In this document: positions 1 to 12,137 of the stretch, piece by piece | How the letters are laid out: the number at the start of each line of letters is the position of its first letter | Position numbering within the stretch: the stretch's first letter is position 1 | Origin: Spirodela intermedia | Lineage: Eukaryota > Streptophyta > Magnoliopsida > Alismatales > Araceae | DNA length: 64,000 bases | Assembly (NCBI GenBank): GCA_902729315.2 | Contig: LR746273.1 | Coordinates: 3,511,001 to 3,575,000, forward strand | Direction: 5' to 3' | Program-made: the position numbers and the translations under genes | The notes under the pieces: generated by a model | What the model saw: only the letters and a program-made list of their open reading frames with translations | What the model was told of the DNA's origin: nothing | The model's database searches: none

Positions 1-62
1 GCATCATATCTAACTAGTGGTCTTTTAATTGTGATGTCCTAAAGAAATTCTTTGAATTATAG

Positions 63-3000
63 AACATGATTACTGGAGCTGCACAAATGGACGGGGGTAT
101 TCTTGTTGTTTCTGCACCAGATGGACCAATGCCACAAACAAAGGAACACATTCTGCTTGCTCGCCAGGTAGTGGGTGTACAATGGTACATGAATTGTAGT
201 TCCCTAATTAATTGTAGAAAGTGGTTTTATTTTTTCTAGATTTTGTAGGTTGGTGTTCCTTCGTTGGTCTGTTTTCTAAATAAAGTTGATGCTGTCGATG
301 ATCCGGAACTTCTAGAGCTTGTTGAAATGGAACTTCGTGGTATGTTTTGTAGTCACGGTCGTGGTGTATATTTTCATTAGATTTGATAAACGTTGTTGAG
401 ATATGAAATTATGCTTTTTCAGAGCTCCTTAGCTTCTATAAATTTCCTGGGGACGAGATTCCCATCATTCGAGGTTCAGCTTTGTCTGCCTTGGAGGGTA
501 CAAACGAAGAAATAGGGAGAAAGTCTATCCTCAAGTTAATGGATGCTGTGGATGCTTACATTCCAGAGCCTGTACGCCAGCTTGACAAGCCTTTCCTAAT
601 GCCAATTGAGGACGTTTTCTCTATTCAGGTCAGTCGGTAGTAACATTTAAGCACTTGATTTTAGAAAAAGCACGTTGTTATCTTGTGCACGTAGCAAATC
701 CATGGGAAATTTCCAACTTGGTAGTCATCATTTATGTTTTCAAAGTAATATCTTGCTACTCTTTCTTTGGCCACTGGAATTTTGGGAATCCTCTTGTATG
801 ATACAAATAATCTGATAGATTGTGGAGTACTCATCTAATACATCTGGTGTTCTTAGCAAAATATTGTCTAAAATGTCATTTATGTAAATTATAATGCTCA
901 TGGATTCGCGTGAACGTGACTATAGTATGATTCATAGTATGGTATGGAACTTTAATGATCTTTAATAAAATCTTCAATTTGATTTCAATTCAGGTCACTA
1001 TTTATGCAGTTCAATATTTATATTTGATTTTGGATATTTTCTTGACAGTCTTATGTTTTGACAAAAAAAAATCATACCTAAGCCAGCTGCTCTCAATAGT
1101 CGTAACTAAAAGTGAAAAAGGAAGAACAAGAATAACAGGCAGAGAACATTGAGCAGTGTGGATGCTCCTATTGCTTCTTGTGATTGTTATAAGTTGGAGA
1201 TCCTTCTATTGCTTCATCTTCTGTCGGTGGCGGGACAGCTCTCTGGTGAAACATTATTTTTCTATCTTTTTCTTCCCCTCCATCATTTGCTGGGCATCAT
1301 TTTTTATGGTCGTTTTATGCTGTTTTACCCTTTCTTCACTATCATCTCCTTTTTTAGTTGGTCATCGTGGTTCCTTTGTTTTCTATTCGTTTTTGTCTCT
1401 CTTTCTTTCCTTTAACCCCCCCCCCCCCTCTCTCTCTCTCTCTCTCTTTCTTCCATTTGTCAACAACTATTTTGGCAAATATTTTTGTCATTTCTCTTCC
1501 ACTTCTGTCGTCTTGTTTGATTTTGGCTTGGAATGACATACCTAGATTTCTTTTTTGGTTTTGATTTATGGCCTGTTTCAAGCTTCTCATATTTTCATTA
1601 GTTCAGCCAGTTTTATGGTGTTCATTATTTTTTTTTCTTGTGGCCATTATTTGCCAAATCATTGTGAGTAATCAATATTCCTTATTTGATCCAAGTTTGA
1701 AACGCTGCTCGTTGCTGATATGGGAATTGATTGTCTGGAGCTTTTTGTGTATTAAATAAAGTGAGGATCTATCACCCTGTGATTTCCCTACCTAGGATTG
1801 TTGATGCCCTTCTAGAAGTTCCTCCTTCAGATGTCACAGTTTTAGTTATTTTCATTCAGAAACTTTTATGTCTACAACATGGGTTGAAGACAGGCTAGGT
1901 ATCAGTCTTGAACTCGCGCTAGGATCTTGGCCATATAAAACCCCGCAGATACTGTCCATCGTTGTTTTGTTTAGATATAGCTATTTATGTCCTAAGTGGT
2001 TCAGTTATTACGTCTCTTGTTGAATGGCTTAGTTATTTCTTTCTGATTTCCCTGTAGCCACACTGATTGATGTTTTGCTGAACCTGGGTAATAAATGACT
2101 GTGATTTTTCTCCTCTTGTGAGTGTTTTCTCTGTAGCAACTCTTTATTTCAACTACTTTAGCATGCTTTGCTTGACTTTGATGTTGAGTAATTATTTTAT
2201 CCTTTTCGTAAGTCTATCTTGGAGTTAGATTTGTATAATTGGTTTTCCCCTATCTTTTGTACAGGGACGCGGAACTGTTGTAACTGGCCGTGTTGAACAA
2301 GGAAAAATCAAAGTTGGAGAAGATGTTGAGATCCTAGGATTAACACAGGTGCGGTTCACAATTATAATCACCATCCTTACAAGCCTCTAGGTTCATCCTT
2401 CGTCAATCAGAGATTATCCAAATGAGGATAGAATTGTTGCAATAATTTAGTATGAGAAATGAGGATAAGTGCTGGTGCAATAATAATAATCATCATCCTT
2501 TGTAGCTGTGCGGTAGTTTATGCAATCATCTTATGCACGTTGGAATTTATGCAAAGTGAGGATAGTTGACTGATAGTAATGTTGGAATAATTGATTTTAC
2601 AATTATTTGTCATAATTTGATTATCGCATTCATTTCTATTATTGCAGAGTGGTCCTCTGAAGACAACTGTTACTGGTGTGGAGATGTTTAAAAAGATTTT
2701 GGATTATGGACAGGCATGCTTTTTCCTGTTGTTGCCTTTTTAACTTTTTTAGCGTTTATGCCATCAGTGTATGACTGGAGCCCCCTTTTGATTAGGCTGG
2801 TGACAATGTGGGCCTTCTTCTACGTGGTCTTAAGCGTGGAGACGTGCAACGAGGACAGGTTTGTCATTGACCTGAGTGTCTCTTGAGGAATGGGTTTATT
2901 CAACGTTGACTTTGTTGTTTTTTGGGTTGACATCAGTTCTGGTTCGTTTCCCATAATGTTTATAATTACCTGAGCTTGAAAGCATCTACTTCAATATCAT

Positions 3001-4231
3001 GAAGCTCATTAAGATTATCTTTCTTTCCTATTAAAGATGGTTTCCTCATTTTTACTTTCCAATCGAAATTGCAGGTGGTCTGTAAACCTGCTAGTTTGAA
3101 AGCCTACAAGAGATTTGAGGCAGAGATTTATGTGCTCACAAAAGATGAAGGTGGTCGCCATACGGCTTTCTTCTCCAATTACATGCCTCAGTTTTACATG
3201 AGGACAGCAGATATCACTGGGAAGGTTGAATTGCCAGAAAATGTGAAGATGGTTATGCCTGGTGATAATGTGACTGCAGTTTTCGAGTTAATATCAGCTG
3301 TTCCACTTGAAGCCGGTAATGCTTCCAACTTTGACCTAACTGAAAGATTGTGTATGCATATATGCATGGTTCTGTACCACGTTTTCTGAAAATTCAGCTT
3401 GTGCATTCTACATTGAGTACATCAAGCTTGTTGAACAGTAATCATCCTTGAGGACTTAATATAGCTATAGTGGTTGCTTTCAGTGAATGACTTAAATTCA
3501 ACCTTCACCAGTTCCAACTTGGGGCAAACAAGACTATCATTTAGTATTTTCCCTGTGCTGCATTATTCTCTCATGACTGCTGGCAAAATTATGTTCGTTT
3601 TTCCAAGGTTATCTTGAATCATCATTTAATGACTTTTGACATAATCTCCAAGCACTGCCGCATTTCTCTGATACATAGTTTTCCGTATTTTTCATCTCTT
3701 CCTGCTAGCCAACACGATTCTCTTTCTATGTGAATTTTTCCTTGCACTACTCTTTCCATAGTCATTGTTTAGCTTCTCTTCAATGACTATGATAAGGTAT
3801 CCAATGATCTAATAGACATTTGTGATCAAATATGAAACTTGCACCTACCCCTCTGAATCTAAAGAGGAGCGTGTCCCATTTCCTTTATGGGAAAATTGCT
3901 TGATAAACCTGTAATCTTAGCAACTGAATATTACGTCAAACCCACCCTGAAAGAAGAGGGACAAAAGCAAGAATTGACAATTCCCAAAATGAAAGTACAA
4001 GGGAACAGTATAATATGCCAAATACTTTGTGAGTGTCCTTTAAATTGACTGTCCTTACTTTGTGAATGAACTGAAATAGTTCTTACTTTGTGACTGTCCT
4101 TTTTGGAGTTTTCGGCAAATTGCATCGTTTGCTTCAAGTTCTTGCATCATCTTCTTGTAGGACAAAGATTTGCATTGCGAGAAGGAGGGAGGACAGTTGG
4201 TGCTGGAGTTGTTTCCAAAGTGATCAGCTGA
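63..4231 (+). CDS. TUFA: Mitochondrial elongation factor Tu, 3' part (partial at window edge)
   Basis: A translational GTPase that delivers aminoacyl-tRNA to the mitochondrial ribosome. Coding exons read 63-167, 249-339, 423-628, 2265-2348, 2648-2713, 2796-2858, 3075-3315 and 4161-4231, and every junction keeps frame. The window begins just after the DxPGH (G3) region: the first visible residues are [12 protein letters not shown]. The G4 motif NKVD (exon 2) and the G5-type GSAL (exon 3) are present, followed by beta-barrel domains 2 and 3, with GRGTVVTGR at the start of domain 2. The protein ends [20 protein letters not shown] plus VIS, as in plant mitochondrial EF-Tu and unlike the plastid form. 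The N-terminal presequence and G1-G3 lie upstream. The intron at 629-2264 is long, and the intron at 2714-2795 starts with GC. Family assignment is very secure; mitochondrial targeting is inferred from similarity because the presequence is not visible. Confidence 0.96.
1416..1447. repeat. C13 tract followed by (CT)n in EF-Tu intron
   Basis: A run of 13 C followed directly by about ten TC units, inside the 1.6-kb third intron seen in the window. The rest of this intron (629-2264) is T-rich, and I see no other structure in it. Confidence 0.9.
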
Positions 4232-5924
4232 ACCTCTCATGCCAAAGCAATGCCTGATTTAAATTGACCGAAGACACTGAAGTTGACGATAAAAATAGAC
4301 ATTGGCACTCCAATTCAACCAGAAAACCCGGCTCATGACATGTGCAAGTATTGGCAAATCTTTTGATGCATTTGCGGGAAAAAAAATAATCACAGAACTG
4401 ATTGGATTTGTATTGTGTTAGTCTATCATTTTGGCTACATTTCTGTCTCTGGGAATTCGGAGATACTTGCTGTGATGTGATTTCAGAGCATCACCGAGAA
4501 AGTTTTACTGATTTTTTTTGTATAATAAGAAGGAAACCTTTCTCATCTTTCAGCTGGACTCATGCCGTTCATTTCTTGCTCCAGGATGAATCTAATTGAT
4601 CCATTTTTTTGTTTCAAGTTATAATTCAAAGTACTATCAAATACAACCAATGAGGGACTGCATGCTCAGCGAACAGTTCTTAAGCTTCTATTCATCTTGA
4701 AGGAGTTTAATTGGTGTCATGATTGATTTGTAGAAATATATATAATCTTAGGAGTATCAATTGGTCAGGCCTAGTAAAAGTCTATGAAGGTTTTCTCTGG
4801 AGGGAGGGAGGGTACATGGAATGATGGGGTCTTCAGGCTTTTCTAGTTGGAACCTCTTCGGAGCCTTTAGCGAAGCATCAGTGATTTGTTTGAGAGTTTA
4901 ATATTAAAGTATAGTCTCTCCAATAGGTGGATTGTGCTTACAAAGTCTATTGAAACCCCTTTGTAAGCTTAGCCTTAGCCACTGGGTTACAGAATCCCTT
5001 TGGTCTGCACCTTCAGTAGAGATTACATTTATTGACATGAAAGATGATCACTCATCGCAACAATGAAAGGAATTAATTTATATATTAAAAAATCATATCC
5101 ATAAATATTTTATTGTCCCTAGTGTAACATTAACCGTTTTCTCATCCGCCAGGATTATTTATTTATTAATGAGAGTTAATCAATCTTACTTTTTAGGAAT
5201 TAACATTTATAAGTTACTTGTAGGAATTAATGAAAACAAACATTGAACATGCTATGGGTAGTTTAAAATAAAATTCTATGCCCATTAGTTATCCTTAGGA
5301 AATATTGATGCTCACTATTGCATGCATTTGGTAGATGCATTACATTCTGCTTATCACCTTGAGTTTACATCAACATTAATTTATAGTCTATCTTCTTGAT
5401 GACTCCACTCCCCAAGGACAAGATATTTTGGTTCTACTAACTCATTATTGGTGTTCTAGGCTTCACTAATTTATTGAATTTAAGCATTAGAACCAACTTG
5501 AAGGTTTCACTCCGAAATTTTCTTCTAGATACACAGCTCTAGAAAAGTTCAATTAGATGAGAATTTACTTCTCTACTATGTTCATGCCTTTACACAAGTC
5601 CAACCAAAGGAAAGTCTACTCCTTTCTTCTAGTTTTGCACCTCTAAGCATCCCAAATATATCCATCGTAGATATAATGAATGAAACAATTTAGGTGTGAT
5701 TTTTAAGCTCGTAGAGGCTTCCTCAATATAGTTGATATAGAAGCTTGTATGTGGAGGAAACCACTACATACTTGAGATTGGGAATGATCCCTCTTCTTTG
5801 CAGGCCAAAACTGTATTGATTCCCCTTGTTGTATTTACTCATGTCTTCATCAAGTCTTGATGTTATTGGATTCTTGTGATCTAACGGACATACACATTTG
5901 CCCAATCTATCAATGTCTCCAATA
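4232..5924. other. EF-Tu 3' flank and AT-rich intergenic DNA
   Basis: The first few hundred bases should be the EF-Tu 3' UTR, but no clear canonical AATAAA marks its end. Beyond that I see AT-rich sequence without a credible coding region or RNA gene. Confidence 0.6.
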
Positions 5925-6262
5925 AGCTTTATTGTTACTAGATCCGTGCTCATGCCCACTTCAGCCAGTCCAATGGATAGTTTGCTTGTAGTTTGCTTGA
6001 TGATTTGATCCATTTAGACCAATGGGTAGATCCATGTGCAGTTGTCGACAATCCAATACATCACAACCAATGGGCAGATACATTTGCCTGATGAGTAGGT
6101 CCACTAGCTTGTCCAATCACTTCTAATGGGATGGCTAAAACATGAAATCTGTGACCTTTGACTTGTATCTGCCCACCCAATCCAGCACTCCCAGTGGGTA
6201 GATCCATGAATCCATCAAGATGCTTTTAATGAGTGGCCCAATGGTAGAGTTCATGGTGTTTT
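5925..6262. repeat. Decayed minisatellite, core CCAATGGGTAGATCCATG
   Basis: Six or more imperfect copies of a motif near CCAATGGGTAGATCCATG recur at irregular spacing of roughly 30-60 bases. Examples: a GTCCAATGGATAG copy near 5968, copies near 6020 and 6068 (the latter with GGGCAGATACAT), and one near 6195 (CAGTGGGTAGATCCATG). The copies have diverged, so this is an old tandem array or a TE-internal repeat. Confidence 0.55.
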
Positions 6263-7479
6263 TGTATTTTAGAGTCCAATAACCTGTTTCTTGCCTTCTC
6301 GTAATCTTTGCCATGAACTAAAAACAAACTAAAATACAGGAATCTCCTAGCATGACTTTTGATAAATTAACTATCCACTTCTAGGTATACAAGTTTTCAT
6401 AAAGTTGTTAGCTCATCTTCTTCACTAGATTTACCTATCTATTAGCTCAAGTGCACTCTACCCTTGTTTTAGATTGATGGCTTTGGGAGGCTAATCAGAA
6501 AAGTCTAACTTGATTCTTCTCAATCAGACAGCTAATACTTTAAAAATTCACAACTTAAGAATATTGTGAACTTATCACCTAATTAATATTTTCTAGATTC
6601 ATGAACATTGGCGGTTAAAGGTCAGAGTTCTTGTGCCACCTCACCATTTTAAATTCGCAACTTTAGAATGTTTGAAGTGCCCATAACTATTCGCCACTAG
6701 AGACAACCTTCCTACCACGATAAAACCCATACGAGATAAAAAATAAACGTAAAGAGTCCAGATTATGACTTTGGTATGCAAAGTTTCTTTGAAGCTTGAA
6801 GAGTGCAGGATTTTATTTTGAAAACTTCAATCGTTAGAGGCAAACATTAAACTTGCTGATGTAACTCAAAGCTTGAATTTATCGCAAATTTGGTTGTAAT
6901 AATTTGATAAATTAATTCTCCATCCTCCCAGCATCATTTTATTTCAATACTCACAAAGGCAAATGTTTAGGCCGTTTCAGCAGTAATCTTACACTCAGTT
7001 ATTATAACTTGGGTGTAGGTAGATTTTGCAGGTCGCATTAAGAGTGTTAGAAATTATAGCTGAAGTGTAGTGCACTGTAACTTGGGTCTGGTGAACAGTA
7101 GCATGGGTCCATTGCAGGAGAGAAAACTGTTGGAGGAGACGATGACAGCTATTGGTTATCACTAGGAGCAGACATCCAACATGCTTATTACTAGATGCCC
7201 CCTCTATATTCCATTATATTCTACCTTTCACCTAGAATTTCCATCATCGCATCGGCAAAATCACTTCTTTTGTATAAGGAATATTATGATCCAAGGCTCA
7301 ATGAATTATATTGTTTGCAAAATATTTTTTGGTTTTGGATAATTGTTACATGTTCTTCATTATTTTTTGTCAAACCCAAGAATCATAGAAATGTGCTCTG
7401 ATAATTGAGATAAACCATCCGTTGGATCCTATGCAGCAGCACTAAATCAAGAGGAGGGGGAGAGGGGAGGCTTTATGGG
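6263..7479. other. AT-rich intergenic DNA, no feature seen
   Basis: No open frame with family features, no RNA gene and no clear repeat structure. Confidence 0.6.
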
Positions 7480-7745
7480 CAGGGAGAGAGCAAGGTATCG
7501 GGGATCCCATCGTCGAGAGTGACGCATGTAGCAGCTGGAATACGCCGGTGGCGGTTCGGTGTCCGCTGCAGGACCAGATCCCGTTTACGTCGGCCTTGAG
7601 GCACGCACGGCGCTTCGCTTTCTCGTCCTGCCGGCGATGCGTAGCCGTCTCCCTCATCCGGCAGGCCACCGTCGGCAGCCCCCCCACCCCTCTTCCCCGA
7701 CGCTGCTTCCGAAGTATCGCCTGGTTCTGAGCGGTGAATCTATCG
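7480..7745. other. Isolated GC-rich patch of unknown origin
   Basis: About 260 bases of clearly GC-rich, CpG-containing sequence stand alone in AT-rich DNA. Both strands have short open frames, but none has a recognisable domain, and the minus-strand frame has no ATG at its start. It could be a captured exon, a promoter relic or part of a mobile element. I cannot name it. Confidence 0.4.
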
Positions 7746-8159
7746 CCATGAGCACTTACGATATCACAACAAGAGGCTTCGTTTTTATTCTGAGGCCTTT
7801 TTTATTAACCTCTGATGCATGTTTTGTTCACTTCAAAACTCTTTGGACTGCAATGTTGAAACTGGAGGGAGGCTCCTTGGGTTGTAAAAATACCTTGCAT
7901 GTACTGAAGAATCTCTACTGACAAGCCACAATTGTACTATATTTAGATAACGCCAAAATAATGGAATGGATGGATCGGACAAGGTAATCTCCGTCACATA
8001 TCAATCCTTACGGAGAGATTTTTAGAATTTACCTATTAAGGATGGTGAATTTTTTAAGTCTTTATTTAAAATTTTAGAGTATTATTATTTAAATATAGAG
8101 TAATGGAGAAAATTATTTGAGACATAAAATAATTTAAAAAATATTAAATGTTTCTTGCT
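7746..8159. other. Intergenic DNA, no feature seen
   Basis: The GC content falls steadily back to AT-rich. No gene, RNA or repeat is supported. Confidence 0.55.
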
Positions 8160-8660
8160 ATGTTTGATCTCATTGCTATAATACAGAAGTTTAAAAATTT
8201 TATGTATTTATTGAAGCTATGCATCGACTAGACCGACATCAGTTTGATGTAAAGTCAACATTTTTCAATCAAAAGCTTGGTGATGACATCTACGTCAAGA
8301 ATTGTAGGGTTATATAGAGAAAGGCAAAAAATAGATGTTAAATTAACACTAATAAAAATCTAAATGTTATACTATAACAAGTTCATAAATCTAGAACCAA
8401 AAAATTGATGAATACTAAATGATTTAAAAAAAAAATTCAACCTAGTCCTTACTTTCCATCAAGAAAAGGTTAGCAAGATTTCTTTTATGACCTGCATAAA
8501 TAGTTTTACTTTTTTATGAAAGAAGAGTTTGAGAATGTTATGATGAAAGAATATGAGTTGATTGATCTATAGATATTATGCCTTACATTTGTGATACAAA
8601 AGGATGGGAAACACAAGGATAATTATTTATACTTATCATGTCAAACTCAAATTAATACTT
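8160..8660 (+). mobile_element. Decayed Ty1/copia reverse-transcriptase fragment
   Basis: Translation near 8215-8310 gives HQFDVKSTFFNQKLGDDIYV, a clear match to the copia RT block that in intact elements reads like DVKSAFLNGELEEEIYV. Near 8520-8560 the frame gives ENVMMKEYELIDL, matching the later copia block with MMKEFEMTDL. The two blocks lie in the right order on the plus strand, separated by stops and frameshifts. No LTR, integrase or intact frame remains. Seen: the two motifs. Inferred: one ancient copia insertion. Confidence 0.7.
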
Positions 8661-10149
8661 ATACCAATCACTCTTGATAAAAAAAATTCTAGCAAAATAT
8701 AGCGCTAAAAAAGTTCATATATTCATTTGTTGAAGTGAAGTAACAAATATATGCAAAGATAATGCACATTGAAGACATTGAAGTAACCTACTAAGAATCA
8801 CCTTGAAGTAATTAAAAAAATAGAGAGATACTTCAAAGACATTGAAGACCATGACAAAAAGCATCAAAATAGAAAAGGACAATCACATCCTTGCCTATAC
8901 TAATAACTATTGGACATGTTAAAATAAACAGAAAAGAAATATGCTTTTATATAGTTTTTGCTCAAGATTTAGTTGGAATTTTTCATAGTAATGATCAACT
9001 TACAAACATCTTAATCAGGGCAACCAATATACAAAACTATGAGAACATAAGATGTATTTTATGAATTCTAAATTACTTACACAATAGTATTTTGAATTAC
9101 TTACAAAAGAATCGAGTAGCATCTATGTTTGCTTTGGGAGCCTATATACTTACAAAAGATATTATAGTTAAATAGTTTTGAAAAGCTAGAAAAGATACTT
9201 CTTTGAGATTCTAAGTCTAGTTACTATTAATGGTGTTTGGAGCCATAAGAAGAAAGTAGAAGGGGGGTTGAGGGTCAACATTGCTTCAAAGATTTTAGAA
9301 ATTTACTTTGGGTTACCAATGATTCAGTTGTAATTGTGAGGTTAAAAGACGCATTTACTTTCTAACCCTTACAAGGTACTCTCTATTATGTTTTTCATAA
9401 TCACCAAGTTCAAACGTGTATATTTAATAATCTAGGAGGTTAAAAGGCTACTCATTGAAAGTTAGCACATCATTTTTACATGACAACTCAAGAAAGTGAT
9501 CCATTGTACTTTTCACTAAAGACTCAATAACCTACTCATTTTAATTTTTTTCATTAACCATTTAAAAGAACCAAAATGACTAGTTTGCAACACCATAATA
9601 TGCTATTACTTTGTCTTTTATATTTCATATACATATGTTGAGTTGGCTCTTATAAAAAACCATGAACTCTCAATCTTGAAATTTTGAGAGACCTAATCTT
9701 GCTATAAAAAAAGCATATCATGATATTTACACTTGCCCTATCAACATTGACACACGAGCACATTTCAAGTAAAAACTTATAATGCTACCTAAAAAGAATA
9801 TTTTTTTTAAGGTATAGTCATCATAACATCCAATAAAGCAAAAAATAATAAGAACATTCATGGTAATGATTTAATATGTTTTTCTCATGTGGTAAAATAT
9901 TCTAACGTGTTAATCAAGATTTTGGTTATATTTGTTACATTCATGTCCTTAACCTCTTGACTCCATTGAGCCCTTTTTAGTGTTTTCTCACACACCTAAA
10001 GATTATAATTTCTATTAGCCAACAATTAGCAGAAAATATAATCTAAAAGTTATTTTATTTTTTAATTTTGTTATCTATTAGAATCTTTCACATCAACATT
10101 ACTCTTTAATATCTTATATAGATTTTACAATGTCATCCAAAGGCATGAT
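8661..10149. other. AT-rich intergenic DNA, possible further copia debris
   Basis: Very AT-rich, with dense stops in all frames. Being next to the copia RT fragment suggests more of the same element, but I could not identify RNase H or an LTR. Confidence 0.5.
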
Positions 10150-10260
10150 TTTGACTAAGTGTGGACAATGGAAGAGGAAGTGAGAGCCATGCATAAAAAT
10201 GCCATTAAGCAATTGGTAGATTATCAAAGGGTAAACTTTGGTCAGTCCAAATTATGTTTT
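10150..10260 (+). mobile_element. Copia-like pre-RT fragment
   Basis: The frame gives WTMEEEVRAMHKNAIKQLVD, resembling the segment just upstream of copia RT (W..AM.EE..AL.KN.TW.LV). It lies downstream of the RT fragment at 8.2 kb, the wrong order for one element. It is therefore either a second insertion or a rearranged piece. Short and degenerate, so moderate confidence. Confidence 0.4.
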
Positions 10261-10605
10261 GAAATTTATGAAAGGAGTGGTCAACAAGATAACATAAAAT
10301 TTATTTTTAGAAATTTCTTCTTTCACATGAAGGCGGCATGTATGATAGAATCAATCCATCTTCAGTCAAGTACATGAGATAGACTCTAAGATGGTAAGCA
10401 TACATTGAAGTAAAGTTAGAATATCCTGAGATACCCGTTATTGAAGTAAAGAGACGGAGAAAAAAAATCACCAGATCTGATTCACTGATTTTTTTTCAAT
10501 AATAATCCCATTTTAGAAGAAGATCTAATGGAATATGTCTCTCTACATGTGCGCATTAATGTGAACAGGACACGCCACCCGAGATTCGGAGATACCGGAT
10601 CTTAA

Positions 10606-11153
10606 TTGGTCACTGACGACCCTTCGTACGGTCGAACTTGTAGGAGAGAGGAGCAGGGGGGCCTGTCCCCACCACCACCACCCTCTCCGCTCCGCATCCG
10701 GACACCGCCCGCAGCTCTGCGCCGCGCCGTCGGTCCGCCTCCCGGTGGGTTAGCGGAGGGCTCTTCTCCTTGTCTGGGCGCCCGGGTCCGCCCGGCGGAT
10801 TGCTCCTCCGGGCGGTTTCCCGATCCAGGCCGTCCCCCAATCCGATCCCCCATCTGGAACAAGGGAAGAAAGAATAAGGGGGGAGCAGGTGGAGATGAGG
10901 CCGCCGCCGCCGCCGCCGCCGCCAGCACAACCGGCACCGTCACCATCGCCTCCCCTCTCCCCAAGCTCTTCATCCTCATCTCTACTGGTTTCGTACTCAT
11001 ACTCGCTCCCTTCATTCCTCCGGGCGGTGTTGCCGCTGATCGACGGCGGCGGCGTCCTGAACGGGAAACCCTAGGTGTAAGCTCAGGGTCGATCCGGCGG
11101 CGGGTGCGCCGCCGACTTGGTCGTCCCCCCGCTCGGAGCTCACCGCGTTGGCC
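10606..11153 (+). promoter_or_regulatory. GC-rich leader/promoter of the trihelix gene with (CCG)n
   Basis: The base composition jumps from AT-rich to strongly GC-rich at about 10.6 kb. A (CCG) run of about eight units lies at 10901-10923. An upstream ATG at 10895 opens a frame of about 59 codons starting [10 protein letters not shown] and ending near 11074, about 80 bases before the main ATG. If it lies in the mature leader it would be a uORF. No TATA box is evident. Confidence 0.5.
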
Positions 11154-12137
11154 ATGGGGACTTCTCCGGAGCCGGAGACTGCTCAGCGACCGCCGATGGT
11201 TTCGTCCTTGTCTTCTGCCTCCTCCAGGCGGCTGGTGACACCGTGCTGGACGCACGATGAGACGGTAGCGCTGATCGACGCCTACCGGGAGAAGTGGTAC
11301 GCCCTCCGCCGCGGGAACCTCCGCGCTTCCCACTGGGAGGAGGTCGCCGATGGAGTTCGAGATCGCTGTCAGAGCGTCGGCGCCGCAACGACGGGTTTCA
11401 AAACAGCTGTCCAGTGCCGTCACAAGGTCGAGAAGCTCCGTCAGAGGTATCGCGCTGAAAAGCAGCGCCTCGCCCTCAGGGGCAACTCTGGTAAACCCCG
11501 TTTTTCTTCCTGGGTCTACTTCCGCAAGATGGACTCCATGGAGCTCGGCTCCACAGCTGGAGATGGCGCCATCCCTTCCAGTGCCCCCCTTTCCTCTTCT
11601 TCAGATGATGGAAAAGACGACCACAATGTTAGTGCTGGCAACCCCAAGGAAAGTGCGCCGATTATCCAACGCTTCAATTCAAGGGACGGTGAAGTTGGAG
11701 AAGTTGGCAGCAGCCTGGTGAGTGATGGATTGAAATTCCGGATCCCGAGGGCGTTGCGATCCAAGGTCAGTGGAACCAGGCCTGAGGAGAGGACGAATGC
11801 ACCTGTAGGTGCCGGCAAACCCAAATTGGGCAATGGGTTCTTCAATGGTTTCTCCGGGCCACCAAGACCATTCGGGTTGGAGGAGATTGGGCAAGGAGAA
11901 CAGCAACAGAAGAAGGGGAGTATAGTCTGGGAGATGGTCGCAGCAGTGAAGATGCTCGGAGACGAGTTCACGAGGATAGAGGAGATGAAGATGAAGATGG
12001 CAAGGGATATGGAGAAGGTGAGGAGGGAGATGGAGTTGAAGCGCACTAAAATGATCCTCGATTCCCAACGTCAGATTGTGGACTACATCAGAGGTTTGCA
12101 TGAGAAAAATGGAGCCAAGGTCAAGCCCAAGCAATAG
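11154..12137 (+). CDS. Trihelix transcription factor, SIP1/ASIL-like
   Basis: A single-exon gene for a 327-residue nuclear DNA-binding protein. The start is the ATG at 11154 (MGTSPEPETAQRPP); the two codons before it (TTG GCC) do not include an ATG. Residues about 27-106 form the trihelix: CWTHDETVALIDAYREKWY with the first Trp, HWEEVA with the second, then FKTAVQCRHKVEKLRQRY, where the third position is Phe as in other SIP1 members. The amphipathic fourth helix FSSWVYFRKMDSM follows. A Ser-rich acidic middle and a long charged C-terminal coiled coil (from about EFTRIEEMKMKMARDM to DYIRGLHEKNG) complete the SIP1-clade layout. Such proteins bind GT-type promoter elements, often as repressors. 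Family is sure; the exact orthologue is not. Confidence 0.93.
   Translation: MGTSPEPETAQRPPMVSSLSSASSRRLVTPCWTHDETVALIDAYREKWYALRRGNLRASHWEEVADGVRDRCQSVGAATTGFKTAVQCRHKVEKLRQRYRAEKQRLALRGNSGKPRFSSWVYFRKMDSMELGSTAGDGAIPSSAPLSSSSDDGKDDHNVSAGNPKESAPIIQRFNSRDGEVGEVGSSLVSDGLKFRIPRALRSKVSGTRPEERTNAPVGAGKPKLGNGFFNGFSGPPRPFGLEEIGQGEQQQKKGSIVWEMVAAVKMLGDEFTRIEEMKMKMARDMEKVRREMELKRTKMILDSQRQIVDYIRGLHEKNGAKVKPKQ

Noticed and set aside
63-4231. Plastid EF-Tu (tufA) as the identity of the first gene
   Set aside because: The C-terminus [10 protein letters not shown] and the segment [20 protein letters not shown] match plant mitochondrial EF-Tu; plastid forms end in a different GAGVIQKI-type sequence.
10602-11423. 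Long Arg/Pro-rich open frames on both strands around the trihelix leader
   Set aside because: They come from GC-rich codon bias in and before the trihelix gene, and none has family features.
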